Below, one piece after another: positions 11,501 through 20,623 of a stretch of 38,955 nucleotides of DNA; position 1 is the first letter of the stretch, and each line of letters begins with the position of its first letter. A program made the position numbers and the translations under genes. This stretch comes from Actinomortierella ambigua. Lineage: Eukaryota; Mortierellomycota; Mortierellomycetes; Mortierellales; Mortierellaceae. Below the pieces are notes generated by a model. That model was not told the origin of the DNA. It worked only from the letters and a program-made list of their open reading frames with translations, and did not search any database. Location of the stretch: contig JAAAJB010000336.1 of NCBI GenBank assembly GCA_016098155.1, positions 1-38,955 of the forward strand, given 5' to 3'.

Positions 11501-11711
11501 AATGAAATGAAAAGAACAAAAGGGCACCAAGGGTATCCACGAAGCAATGGATAGTATGTGATTGGTAGACAAAAACAAAATGTCAGCTGTTTGTTATGCT
11601 AGTTCCTTTTTTTTTGGCTTGTTATGACTGAACCGGTGAGAATGGTATGGGAACAAACTTGCCTGGATCGTGGTTTAGCAGCCCGAGCCGGGCTATCCAG
11701 TCCAAGAACAT
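5543..11711 (-). CDS. RALGAPB: Ral GTPase-activating protein subunit beta homologue (about 1641 aa, 9 exons)
   Basis: In animals RalGAP beta pairs with an alpha subunit to switch off Ral-type small GTPases in membrane traffic and TOR signalling. Exons, 5' to 3': 11711-11663, 11493-11210, 10992-9535, 9213-9052, 8943-8845, 8726-7102, 6989-6861, 6727-5639, 5573-5543. All joins keep phase and follow the order of the human protein: N-terminal helical region (HMRWVMEVLGQGFALPLE), an armadillo-like middle, and a C-terminal Rap/RanGAP-like domain with CLGWPILVESHPGY and PLVDGMLVSRHGLGSLIR. Human beta is about 1494 aa; the excess here is low complexity. Intron 1 uses a GC donor (AG|GCAAGT). The last junction is uncertain: a GTAAGT donor overlaps an in-frame stop at 5635-5637, so the protein may instead end there. 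As in human beta, I cannot confirm a catalytic asparagine. Confidence 0.87.
6127..6460 (-). repeat. Low-complexity coding insert in the RalGAP beta C-terminal domain
   Basis: About 110 codons (roughly residues 1358-1470) rich in Gln, His, Ser and Pro, with poly-Ser and poly-His runs. It falls between the segment ending in EVIFHVPYL and the conserved VAVVWVEDRERM strand, where the human protein also has a variable loop. It is probably a disordered surface loop. Confidence 0.7.
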
Positions 11712-12464
11712 GGCCCTCCTCCGCCCGCAGTGCCGCTAGTCGGACGTCTGGCTGGTCAAACCCGCGTTTGATGGTGCAGGGTGAGCTGATTTGTTCTTTT
11801 GCTATCGAGTGCAACGGACAGACAGAGACCAAGGTGAGCGTGCTTGGGATGGGTCAGCGTGTGCGTCAGTTATGGTTAGCTCTCACAGCAAGGGGTGAGG
11901 TGGGTGACAAGGTAGATGAAGACTGAATGGATGTATTTAAATTAAGCACCACCAGAGTGAAGCAAAGCCGTGGACAGAGTTGGTACACGCAGGGCAATGG
12001 CAAAACTCTGTGGCACGCTGGGTTTCTTTTTCTTTTGCGGTTAGGGAGCGAGCTTAATGGGGAAATGGGGGGGGAGGGAAGGGCAGTGCGAGGTGAGGGA
12101 TGAGGGACGAGTTCCAATGATGATGTCGAGTGACAGAGGGAGGGATGGATGGAGTGGTTGGAGTGGATGGATGGATGGATGGATGGATGCTGTGAGAGAT
12201 AGTGAGAAAAAAGAGTCAGAGAGAGCACCCAGACCGACAGACAGACATACAAAGAAAAGAGAGCATCCCCTTTCTTCTTCACCCCCCCCCCCCCTTGTGT
12301 GCCCTTTCCTCGTGGCTTTTTGTTCAGAGAGCAACGCTCTGTCTTTCCCCACATTCTCTCACTTTCACTCTCACTTTCTTTCTTGCTCGCACTCATTCAC
12401 TCTCAGACAATGTCTCTCTCTTGTCCATCTGCTCTCCGCCCTCCTCCATCCACCCCCCCTCCAC
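11712..12464. promoter_or_regulatory. Shared divergent promoter of RalGAP beta and the 283-aa protein
   Basis: A 753-base region between two divergent start codons. It holds a tandem TGGA repeat at about 12164-12189, a poly(C) run near 12282-12294 and CT-rich leader sequence before the plus-strand ATG. No conventional TATA box was recognised. The plus-strand frame is open back to 12057, but that extension is low complexity and probably leader. Confidence 0.5.
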
Positions 12465-13566
12465 ATGAAGAACCACAAGCCAACTGCCACCACCTCTACC
12501 ACCTCTACCACCACCTCCACCTCGACGATGACCTCTGAGACACCGTCCAGCAGTTTGACCAAGACCACTAGCAACACTACTGCCAGCAATGGCTTTGACG
12601 ACACCTCAGAGTTTGTCACTGCTGCCTCCTCACTCGCCGCTGGCGACAGCATCCAGGTATTTCATCCTATCCATCGCATTGTATCGCTTCTCCTTACTCT
12701 CTCCCCAGACCTCCTCTCCCATCACCAATTGGCCTTGGCTTTTGATCTGTGCTGATCAAACCAACATTGCCCAAAAAATAGGATTGGTTGGGTAGCGGCG
12801 CTAATAGCATCGCAGCCTCCAAGCGCCAGGATCGACCCAAATGGACCTTGCACACAGAATCCGAAGTGCACGTCCAGCGCCTCGGTATGAAAAAAAAAGA
12901 GTCGATCAACAATGATATTTGGGCCTTGTGAAAAGAAAGAGTTCCATCGACTCCCAGGTCTTTTTCCTTCAACTGACGAGCCTTTTCTTTTACTTTTCTT
13001 TTGACTCAGAGGCAAAGCTGGCAAGCTTGAAAAAAACAAAACAGACGACATCTAGGAAAAAGTCGCCAGCACAGGCAGAACATCTGGATTTCAATCCCGA
13101 TGATCATGATCTGGAGAGCCAGGAGATTCTGGCTGGCCAAGAAGAATCGGACGAGGGCCTATGGCTGCTGTGGAACAGCCAACCATCGCTCTCTGAGGCA
13201 GCACCAGCACCAGCACCAGCACCGGCATCGAAACCGGCTCCATCACCTCCATCACCACCATCACCCTCCGCTTCGGCTGGCTCTGAGGGCAGGACCATAC
13301 CCGCAATACAACCACCTACCACGACCATAGCCACTGCTCAACCTCCCACGCAGTACTATGGCTCAATGAATATGAAAAGTACAGAGGTCCAGCAGGACCA
13401 TGGAAAGGATCATAACAGTGGCGGCGACAGCGACGACAGCGACGGCGAGCGTGCTGAACGCGAGGAGCGTCTCGATCAGGCGCGGCACAAGGCCAAGCAT
13501 ATCGATCAGTACACACGGGATACCCGATGCTGCGCTGTATGCTCAACAGAGTGCGTTATCAGCTAG
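12465..13566 (+). CDS. Uncharacterised acidic coiled-coil protein (283 aa, 3 exons)
   Basis: Exons 12465-12656, 12782-12884 and 13010-13566, with joins in phase. Residues 1-40 are Thr/Ser-rich. Residues 45-110 look conserved and include DDTSEFVTAASSL, DWLGSGANSIAASK and RPKWTLHTESEVHVQRLEA, leading into a short basic coiled coil. The middle has an Ala-Pro repeat and an Asp/Ser-rich acidic stretch. The C-terminus has a charged helix (REERLDQARHKAKHIDQY) and a Cys-rich tail with CCAVCSTEC. I cannot name a family. The Cys tail could be half of a metal site or a sign that the last exon continues. The start is uncertain: an in-frame ATG lies at 12057 and another at 12528. AATAAA lies at 13696-13701. 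Confidence 0.65.
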
Positions 13567-13907
13567 TGATGGCATATCGACAATAGTGCATGTGATATGG
13601 GAAGAAACGAGAGGTGAGAGGATGCAAAAGAAAAAGAAAAAAGTGTGCATTTTGGTGAAACCAAAGTCGTCAAGGCTGGATCAGACGGGCTGCGGAATAA
13701 AATAAATTACTTGTGCCATCGCCCACTGCAAGCTTGGACTGTCCAGCTCTTGTTGCACTTTGCAGAAACAAACACGCACACATACACACACAGAGCATTT
13801 GAGTTTATTAGCCTTACTTGTACAAAGTTATGGTCAAATAAGGAGAAGGATGAGATGCGGGATAGACGAAATGGATGCTAAAGTAGGAGTGGGGAAGGAG
13901 AGTTTCG
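13567..13907. terminator. Convergent 3' regions with facing poly(A) signals
   Basis: The plus-strand gene has AATAAA at 13696-13701. The minus-strand hydrolase has its signal (TTTATT on this strand) at 13804-13809. Transcripts may end within about 100 bases of each other. Confidence 0.5.
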
Positions 13908-15711
13908 CTATTGCTCCTCTTTGATGATCTTGTCGATAAACGCCTTGATCGTCTCAAAGTAGCCCGCCTTTAAGCAAGTGTCGTTATGTGTGCCCGTGGG
14001 GAACTCCTTCCAGATCACAGTGCCCGTAGTGTCGACGCGGCGACGCAGTCCATCCATGTGTTCTGGAGGGACGAGCTCGTCTTTCCGTCCTGACAAGAAC
14101 AGGACAGGCAGGCGGGCAATATTCTCGATCATCCGCTCAGAGTCCCAGATCTGATGGCACAGGAACGCCAGCTTGCTGATCACTGGAAGCACATGTGGAA
14201 TGACCTTTGGCTAGTGCAAAAAGGGAAGAAGAGAAAAACAAGAACATCAGGTAAGCAATTGACCATCTAAAAAGCGTCTTTGAACACTGAAAATAAAATA
14301 AAAGAGGTTGGTTGGTCTATGCCGCCCTTACCAGACTCAGGAATGTGTTCTCCACAATCAGTCCTGAAAAGTTATCCTCGTTTCTAGCCACAATGTCAAT
14401 TGCAACTGCGCCTCCTATCGACTGCCCATACGCAATCAGCTTGGTCTGCCCGAGAACTTGGTGGTTCTTGATGTAGGAGAGTGCCGTCTACAAATTTAAA
14501 TGCTGTGTGCATTAACATCATTTGTTTTTTCTTTTTGGTAGAAACACGCGACTCTTAGGATATCAAAAATGGCCCAGAACCTGTTGGCAATGCCTCCATT
14601 TCTTACATGAGCGTCGATCCTCAAGCCCTTCTCGTTAGGACTGCCTTCACTCAGCCCATATCTAATCCAAGGTAATAATACTCGCATCAAGTCAGTGAGA
14701 ATGCCTTTTTCTTCAATACAAAGTCTAGATGGGGTCCGGACAGCGGAACACATCCCACATATCCTCGGGGGAGAGAGAGGTGATCCTCGGATTCCCAGAG
14801 TGATATCGCCCCACAGCTTACCCGCGGTAGGAGAGCATGAATACATTGCATCCAAATGTGTGATAGAAAACATCAGCAATCGACAGACGATGACCCATAT
14901 TGCCAGCATTGGCCTAAACGGAGAGATTGGAGAGATACCCAGAGGAGACAAGAAAAAATGTTCCGGGCGCGTACATGAGTACATTGTGCACCAACAGAGC
15001 TAACCTGTTGGTTCTACAAACCTTAAAGTTGTTCGTGTTGCTTCCATTCGTTTCCGTGTTTTCCTTCCTTTCCCATTTAGTCTTACATGCAGGTAGAGGA
15101 TAGTGGGTCGTTCGCGCGCAACCTTGTCGTCGGGGTGTTTGATCAAGTAAGCCCGAATCTTGACGTTATCCACGGTCTTCAATGTCAAATCTTCATAAGG
15201 GAGACCGAACTGCGATGGCTTCGCAACCTAGAAGCCAACAAAAAAAAAAAAAAAAAAAGTATCGAGAAGAAATGGGAAAGGGGACAAAGCATCCGGAGGT
15301 GGGAGAGAAAAAGAAAGGTGCGTGTTAACCTCTTTGAGCAATTGTGTTTACTCACAAGACTCAGGTCTGCAGAGATCCTACATCCCCTTATTTCTTATTT
15401 TGCAGGGTAAAGTTTCAATCCTCTTGTGTTCCAATGACTGATGCCTCTTGGAAGGGTGTTAAGAGAAGAAAAGGAGGATGTGGGCGTTTTGTTTTTTGTT
15501 TTTGTTTTTGTTTCTCTCTCTCTCTCTCTCTCATCTTTTCTTTGAGCAACTGTACATGTCGTCGAGATCCTTCGGGGAAGCCGGCTGGATAAATGATCTC
15601 GCATTGGTAGTGATAAAGGAGGGTTCCTCCGCCAAGAACGGCCACAAAGGCCGCTGCAATGGAGTAGGAGAGGTACCAGGGGAGATAGGACGACATTCGG
15701 CCGAGGAGCAT
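13908..15711 (-). CDS. BEM46: BEM46/ABHD13-type alpha/beta hydrolase (300 aa, 6 exons)
   Basis: Exons 15711-15556, 15227-15087, 14913-14822, 14661-14607, 14487-14332, 14210-13908; all phases match. An N-terminal membrane anchor (residues about 8-32) is followed by the family signature CEIIYPAGFPEGSR. The hydrolase fold shows the oxyanion region HANAGNMGHR, then FMLSYRGYGLSEGSPNEKG, the nucleophile elbow GQSIGG (Ser171), the acid in GRKDELVPPEH (Asp244) and the base in THNDTC (His275), so the triad is complete. The length matches yeast and fission yeast Bem46 (about 300 aa). Family members are ER or plasma-membrane proteins with poorly defined substrates, linked to polarity in some fungi. Intron 1 has a GA-rich tract shortly after the donor. 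Confidence 0.93.
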
Positions 15712-16282
15712 AGAATGTGTAAGGGAAGAAGGGGAGGAGTTGAGTCAAAGCCAAGTCGAAACTGGGCTTTGTGTGGTGGTGGTGGTGGTGGTGGTGGTGT
15801 ACAGCGACCGGGGCCAGATAAACTCTCGGGCGTTATCTCTCAGGTGGGAAAAGGGTGAGATAAGAAGGAGAACAAGGAAGGGAAGGAGTGAGGAGAAAAA
15901 GGCCGACAAATGGAATGGACAGGAGGATGGATGCAGGCAGGGTGAGAGGGAGAGAGAGAGAAAGGAAATGATGTCGAGGCGGGGAAGATGTGTGTGTGAG
16001 TGTGTGTGTGTGTGTGATGGGTTGTTGGTTGGTTGGTGGTGAGAGAGAAAGAGAACAAAAAAAATCTCCTTCTGTGGGGACCCAGTCAAAGTCGAGTCTG
16101 TCTGGGGAAACGTTGCCCTATTTGTGCGACCAGCAAAGATCTTTTCCACGCCTCCCCTCATTTGTCCGCATGGTTCGTGAATGCCCTCCTTAATCGAATC
16201 CTCCGTTCTCCGTGCCCCACCCATTCAGCTACACATACTCACTCTTCTCCCTTCATTCACCGCCCCACGCTCATAGCATAAA
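15712..16282. promoter_or_regulatory. Divergent promoter of BEM46 and the TMEM70-like gene
   Basis: A 571-base intergenic region between divergent start codons. It contains a (GGT)n run at about 15775-15799, a GT/GA-rich stretch at about 15950-16060 and CT-rich sequence before the plus-strand ATG. Open frames here are simple-sequence artefacts. Confidence 0.5.
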
Positions 16283-17404
16283 ATGTTCCGCCGCTGCATC
16301 CCTCCTTCACGAACAACTGCCGCGTGGTTGTCCTCCGAGCACCGCATCTTGCTGCCTCTGGCCCAGCCAAGGACGGCGGTGTCGCCCGCGGCACTCCACG
16401 TGGCACGAACTTTTGCCTCTCTCCGATCCACCCAGAAGAACCATCCAGCCGCCTCACCCCTGGCATCCTCCTCCTCCTCCTTCTTCTCCTCCTCTTCGTT
16501 CTCCACGTCAACAAAGCCGACATCGGCCGATGCCAAGCAGCAACAGCAACAACAAAAATCACAAAAACGCGCAAGCCCCTTTCTAGGAGCTCCTTCAAAC
16601 TCGGTCGTTGCCTATGTCGGGCCTTACATGCGCTCTCTGCAGTCTGGAAAGAGCGTCGCATTTGTCTTTGGCGCGTGCGGATGCATGGCTGTCCCAGCCA
16701 CCCTCTACCTTGGCAACACTGAGCAACTCTTGGCAGCTGTCGGTAAGAAAGAAAAACAAAAACACATGTTGGCAGAGGTGGGTGCGCAGGTGGGAAGGGT
16801 GACTTTGACACCTTGGAACTACTCTGAGTCATCCTGTACCACCACTACCACCTTCTCCCCAACGTTTCCCTGCCAGTTTCTCGGCTAGTCGTCCAAGACA
16901 GCAACGCACCCTGGATGGGTCCTTCCCCCCACAAAACACTCTAAGCGCTGATAAACCACGTCTTTTTATTAAATTTTATTTTTTTTACTAGCTGGCCTGG
17001 TGTCGCTCTCGCCCTCCATCCTGCTCCACGCCCTGACCCGCCACGACGTCTCCAAGATCTCCGTCGAGGGCTCCGCGTCCAAGACTGTGCCATCCGCGGT
17101 CCGTGTCACCACAGCATCGACCAGGGGTGAGGACGACTCGATCCAAATGTCGATCGAGCGACTGAATTGGCGTGGCAAGCCCCGGACCGTTTCCGTTGCC
17201 ACCAGGGACCTTGTGGTGGACGAGACCCAATCCAAGGGCAACAAGGTTGTCTGGAAGTTGCCGGGCTCGATTGGCCGACGCGAAGAAGTCTTCCGCATTG
17301 ACCGACCCATGTTGGTGAGCAACGCTAGTTTTGCGTTTGTGCTCGACCAGATCGAGGCACAGACCAAACGGAGGAACGCCGAGGCGGCCGCTGATAACCA
17401 GTAG
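16283..17404 (+). CDS. TMEM70/TMEM186-like mitochondrial inner membrane protein (290 aa)
   Basis: Exons 16283-16742 and 16992-17404, joined in phase 1. The N-terminus (about 50 residues) is rich in Arg, Ser and Ala with no acidic residue before Glu19, as expected of a mitochondrial presequence, followed by a Ser- and Gln-rich linker (residues 58-95). The core YVGPYMRSLQSGK, a hydrophobic hairpin (residues about 124-143 and 149-168) and the SPSILLHAL motif match the TMEM70/TMEM186/TMEM223 superfamily, in which human TMEM70 helps assemble ATP synthase and complex I. The C-terminal domain (about 170-280) is soluble. Which subfamily this belongs to cannot be settled by eye. AATAAA lies at 17437-17442. 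Confidence 0.7.
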
Positions 17405-17819
17405 GTCTAAACCATCATACCATTATCGTCGGAAAGAATAAAAATTACATAACGACATATAAAAAAAAAAAAAGGTTCAAGAGTCTTTGATCTCACCTGA
17501 TCTGCCTAGACCGCCAATGAGAGGCAAGACCTCTTCTAGACTTTTTTTGTCATGTAATATGAAAACCACGCGACAAGAAAAATGTGGACACAAGAAAGGG
17601 CACTGGTTAAGGTGAACGTTGTTTGTGCGCGTCAAGTGAGCAAAAAAAAAAAAAAAAAAAGAGTGTGGAGAACGGATGTCGATCCTCACGCATGCAGGGA
17701 GTAGTCCCGTGTATTGATCATGGCCAAGATATCAAAATCGTAATGTACAGTTTAAAGTGAAATAGTGCGGAAGGAATGTGGATGTGCGTATGTGTGCGTG
17801 TATATATGTATAATAGACC
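17405..17819. terminator. Convergent 3' intergenic region
   Basis: A poly(A) signal for the TMEM70-like gene lies at 17437-17442. Two A-runs (about 17461-17473 and 17643-17660) and otherwise unremarkable sequence separate it from the ROK1 stop codon. Confidence 0.5.
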
Positions 17820-18932
17820 TTATGCATCTGCCTTGGACTTCTTGGCCGTCTTGGCCCCGTTGGCGGCCGTCGGCTGTCCCTGCTGCTTTCGCTTCTTGCT
17901 GTTGGCGACGATATCTCTCTTGTGGGCAATCTTCTTCCTGTCGTAGGTCGACATGGTGTTGATCGTCTTGCGAGACAGCGGCATCTTGCGCAGGTTCTTC
18001 TTTTCGTTTTTGCTATAATCAAGCGCGCAAGAGAGAAAGAGAGAGAGAAAATAGCAGTAGTAGGGGTATAGGGTGAGTAACTTTTACCGTTACCAACACA
18101 TGAATCCCTAATTGCAACCTAAACCATACTCGTTCGTCTTACCTTGGCTTCTTCATGCTCAACATCCAATCAGGCACTTCACATCCAGACTCACGCATCA
18201 CGTTCACAATGCTCTTGAGATAGGTCTGGTCCTCGTTGGTAAAGTAGGTGACAGCCTCACCAGCCCTTCCAGCACGACCCGTACGACCGATACGATGAAT
18301 GTACGACTGCACCGTCTGCGGGAAATCATAGTTGATGACCAGATTCACGCCCTTAAAGTCGACACCACGCGCCATCAGCTCCGTTGCAATCAGCACCCAG
18401 ATCTTGCCCTGCCGGAAACCCTCCACAATCTTGTCACGCTGGGCCTTTGTACGCTCCGAGTGAATCACATCCACATGGATGCCGTCGTAGATCAACTCGT
18501 GGAACAGCTCCTTGGCACGCTCGATGCTCTGCACGAAAATCAGCACGGGCGGCTTCAGGCCTCCCTGGATCAATTGCCGGATCGCAATCAACTTGCCCTC
18601 CTCAGATCCACAGTACACCAACTTTTGGTTGATCGTCTCCGTCGCTGCGTTCTTGGAGCCAATCACAATACGGATCGGCGACCGCATAAACGTGTTGGCC
18701 AATGCTTCCACGCCTGAGGGCAAGGTGGCACTGAAGAGCGACTTTTGCAACGCGGGGTGCGAACAGGCTGCAAAAATCTCGTCCGTCTGCTCCAAGAATC
18801 CCTGTTCCAGCAGCTTGTCCGCCTCATCCAGAATCAAGTGCTTGACGCTGTTAACAAAAGAACATAAAAAGAGGAGAGATTAACTATGCTGGCCCTGAAA
18901 AAGGTGCTTATCATCACGTAGTAGTCCCTTGG

Positions 18933-18993
<61 letters not shown>

Positions 18994-20354
18994 CACCGAA
19001 AAAAGAAAGCACATACTTGTTGAGCTCCATCTTTTCTTGCTCAATCGCATGGACGAGACGCAAGGGGGTGGAGATCAAAATGTCGTATTTCTGTCGCAAA
19101 TGAGGTGCCTGTCCCTGTGTTGCTGCCGTAGCCTTGGTCAACATGCAAATCTTGAACTTGCGTCCAACGCTCAGCCTCTTGATTTGGTTGAAGATCTATG
19201 ATGTATGGTCGCAAAAAAATATGTTAGGGAAGGTCCATACCGTTGAAAGTGCTGCAATAGCGCGCTCACCCCTTGACAAAATGCAAACAAATTTTTATCA
19301 TACCTGTGTCGCTAACTCGCGAGTCGGTGAGATAATAACAGCGCGATAGCCGACCTTCTCTGGTCCCTTGAGATCGTGCAAAATAGGCAAGACAAAAGCC
19401 ATTGTCTTACCGGAACCGGTTGGCGCCATTGCCATCAGATCACGTCCCTAAAAAATAAAACGCGTCCATAGAAGGTTAGGAAACATTCACGACATCTAGA
19501 TCCATGATCAAAGGAAAGAAAACAAGATGAAAGAGGGCCAAAACTTACGTGAAGGATGACGGGAATGGCTTGCATCTGAATAGGAGTAGGCTTCTTGAAT
19601 CCAGCTTCGGTGATATTATGCTGAAGGTAGGAAGCGAGCTGGTATTGCTTGCCCAATCCCTCAAAGCTCTTGAAGGGGTTGGGAATATCCGTACCATACA
19701 CCCTGATCTTGAGCTGGCTACGGAAGAACTCGAGCTCCTCTTTGCTGGCAAACCCAATGTCGTCCTCTTGTTGCTCCTCATCCTCACTCTCATCTTCGTC
19801 CTCATCTTCGTCCTCGTCATCATCGTCTTCATCATCGTCGTCGTCAGCATTCAGCGTCTGATCCTCGTCACTGCTCTCCTCATCATCGTCGGCCTTAACA
19901 GCTATTGATGAAGCAAGCGAAGAAAGAGAAACCGCTATTAGTAAAACTATTCTCATCTATTTCATTTAATAAATGAGCGACGGAGACAAGTTACACCAAG
20001 CATACCCTTCTTCTCTGGCTTAGTGCCGTTCTTGGCGACAGGCTGCTTTTTGTTCTTGAAGAAATCGAGCTCTGCCGAAAGAGCTGCCTCAGCGTCAGCA
20101 TTCAGGCCAGTAGAGGAAGCCTTTGGCTAGATGTAACAAGAGTCAGCAGGTAGGATAGATGTTTAGCGAGACAAGGCTTTCGTTGTGTTTTTGCTGCTGG
20201 TTTTCAGTGCCCTGTTTGGTGTTCCTCGAGCAGGTGCTGAACCCAAGGCCTTTTAACACCCAAATTGGTCCCTAACCTGGAAAACTTCAATATCGTCCTT
20301 GAAACGTTTCTTGTCGAAGCGGGCACCACCGCCAAGCAATCTGAACAAATCCAT
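17820..20354 (-). CDS. ROK1: ATP-dependent RNA helicase Rok1/DDX52 (590 aa, 7 exons)
   Basis: A DEAD-box helicase of the Rok1/DDX52 type, a nucleolar factor for early 18S rRNA processing and 40S assembly. Exons 20354-20277, 20126-20006, 19901-19549, 19447-19304, 19195-19017, 18847-18143, 18012-17820; all phases agree. It begins [18 protein letters not shown], as in family members. An acidic Asp/Glu tract at residues 85-114 precedes the core. Motifs: [13 protein letters not shown] (Q motif), APTGSGKT (192-199), SPTRELA, STPLRL, LDEAD (298-302), SAT (331-333), [11 protein letters not shown] and HRIGRTGR (476-483). The Lys-rich C-tail suits nucleolar localisation. The length fits (yeast 564, human 599). 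Intron 5 carries a long GA microsatellite. Confidence 0.96.
18937..18991. repeat. CT/GA dinucleotide microsatellite in ROK1 intron 5
   Basis: About 27 uninterrupted CT units on the plus strand, which is GA in the ROK1 transcript. The tract starts 25 bases downstream of the intron 5 donor. It is expected to be length-polymorphic. Confidence 0.95.
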
Positions 20355-20623
20355 GGTGAAGAAGAAATGCAAATGGGTGGGTCGTTCGCGAATAGGAGAG
20401 CGTTTGATGCAACAAGCAAGGGTCAAAAAAAAGAAGCTTGAAGTGTCAACAAAGCTACGGAAGAAACGGTCACAAAGCCCTCCCCAATTCGGTATCAATT
20501 TTGATACTTTTTCTCGGGTCTCCCTCACAGCGGAATAATATAAGAATACAGGGGATTGTTCCGTTCATGGAGTTCTCCATTGCATTGGATGCAGCCAACC
20601 AATTCACCACCTGAAATGCAAAA
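20355..20623. promoter_or_regulatory. Compact bidirectional promoter, ROK1 / HisRS
   Basis: Only 269 bases separate the two start codons. A dyad, GTATCAA at 20492-20498 and TTGATAC at 20501-20507 with a two-base spacer, sits near the middle and reads the same in both directions. The region must hold both 5' leaders and core promoters. Confidence 0.6.

Noticed and set aside
12057..12464. In-frame N-terminal extension of the 283-aa protein from an ATG at 12057
   Set aside because: The added 136 residues are translated simple repeats (TGGA, CT, poly-C) typical of promoter or leader sequence.
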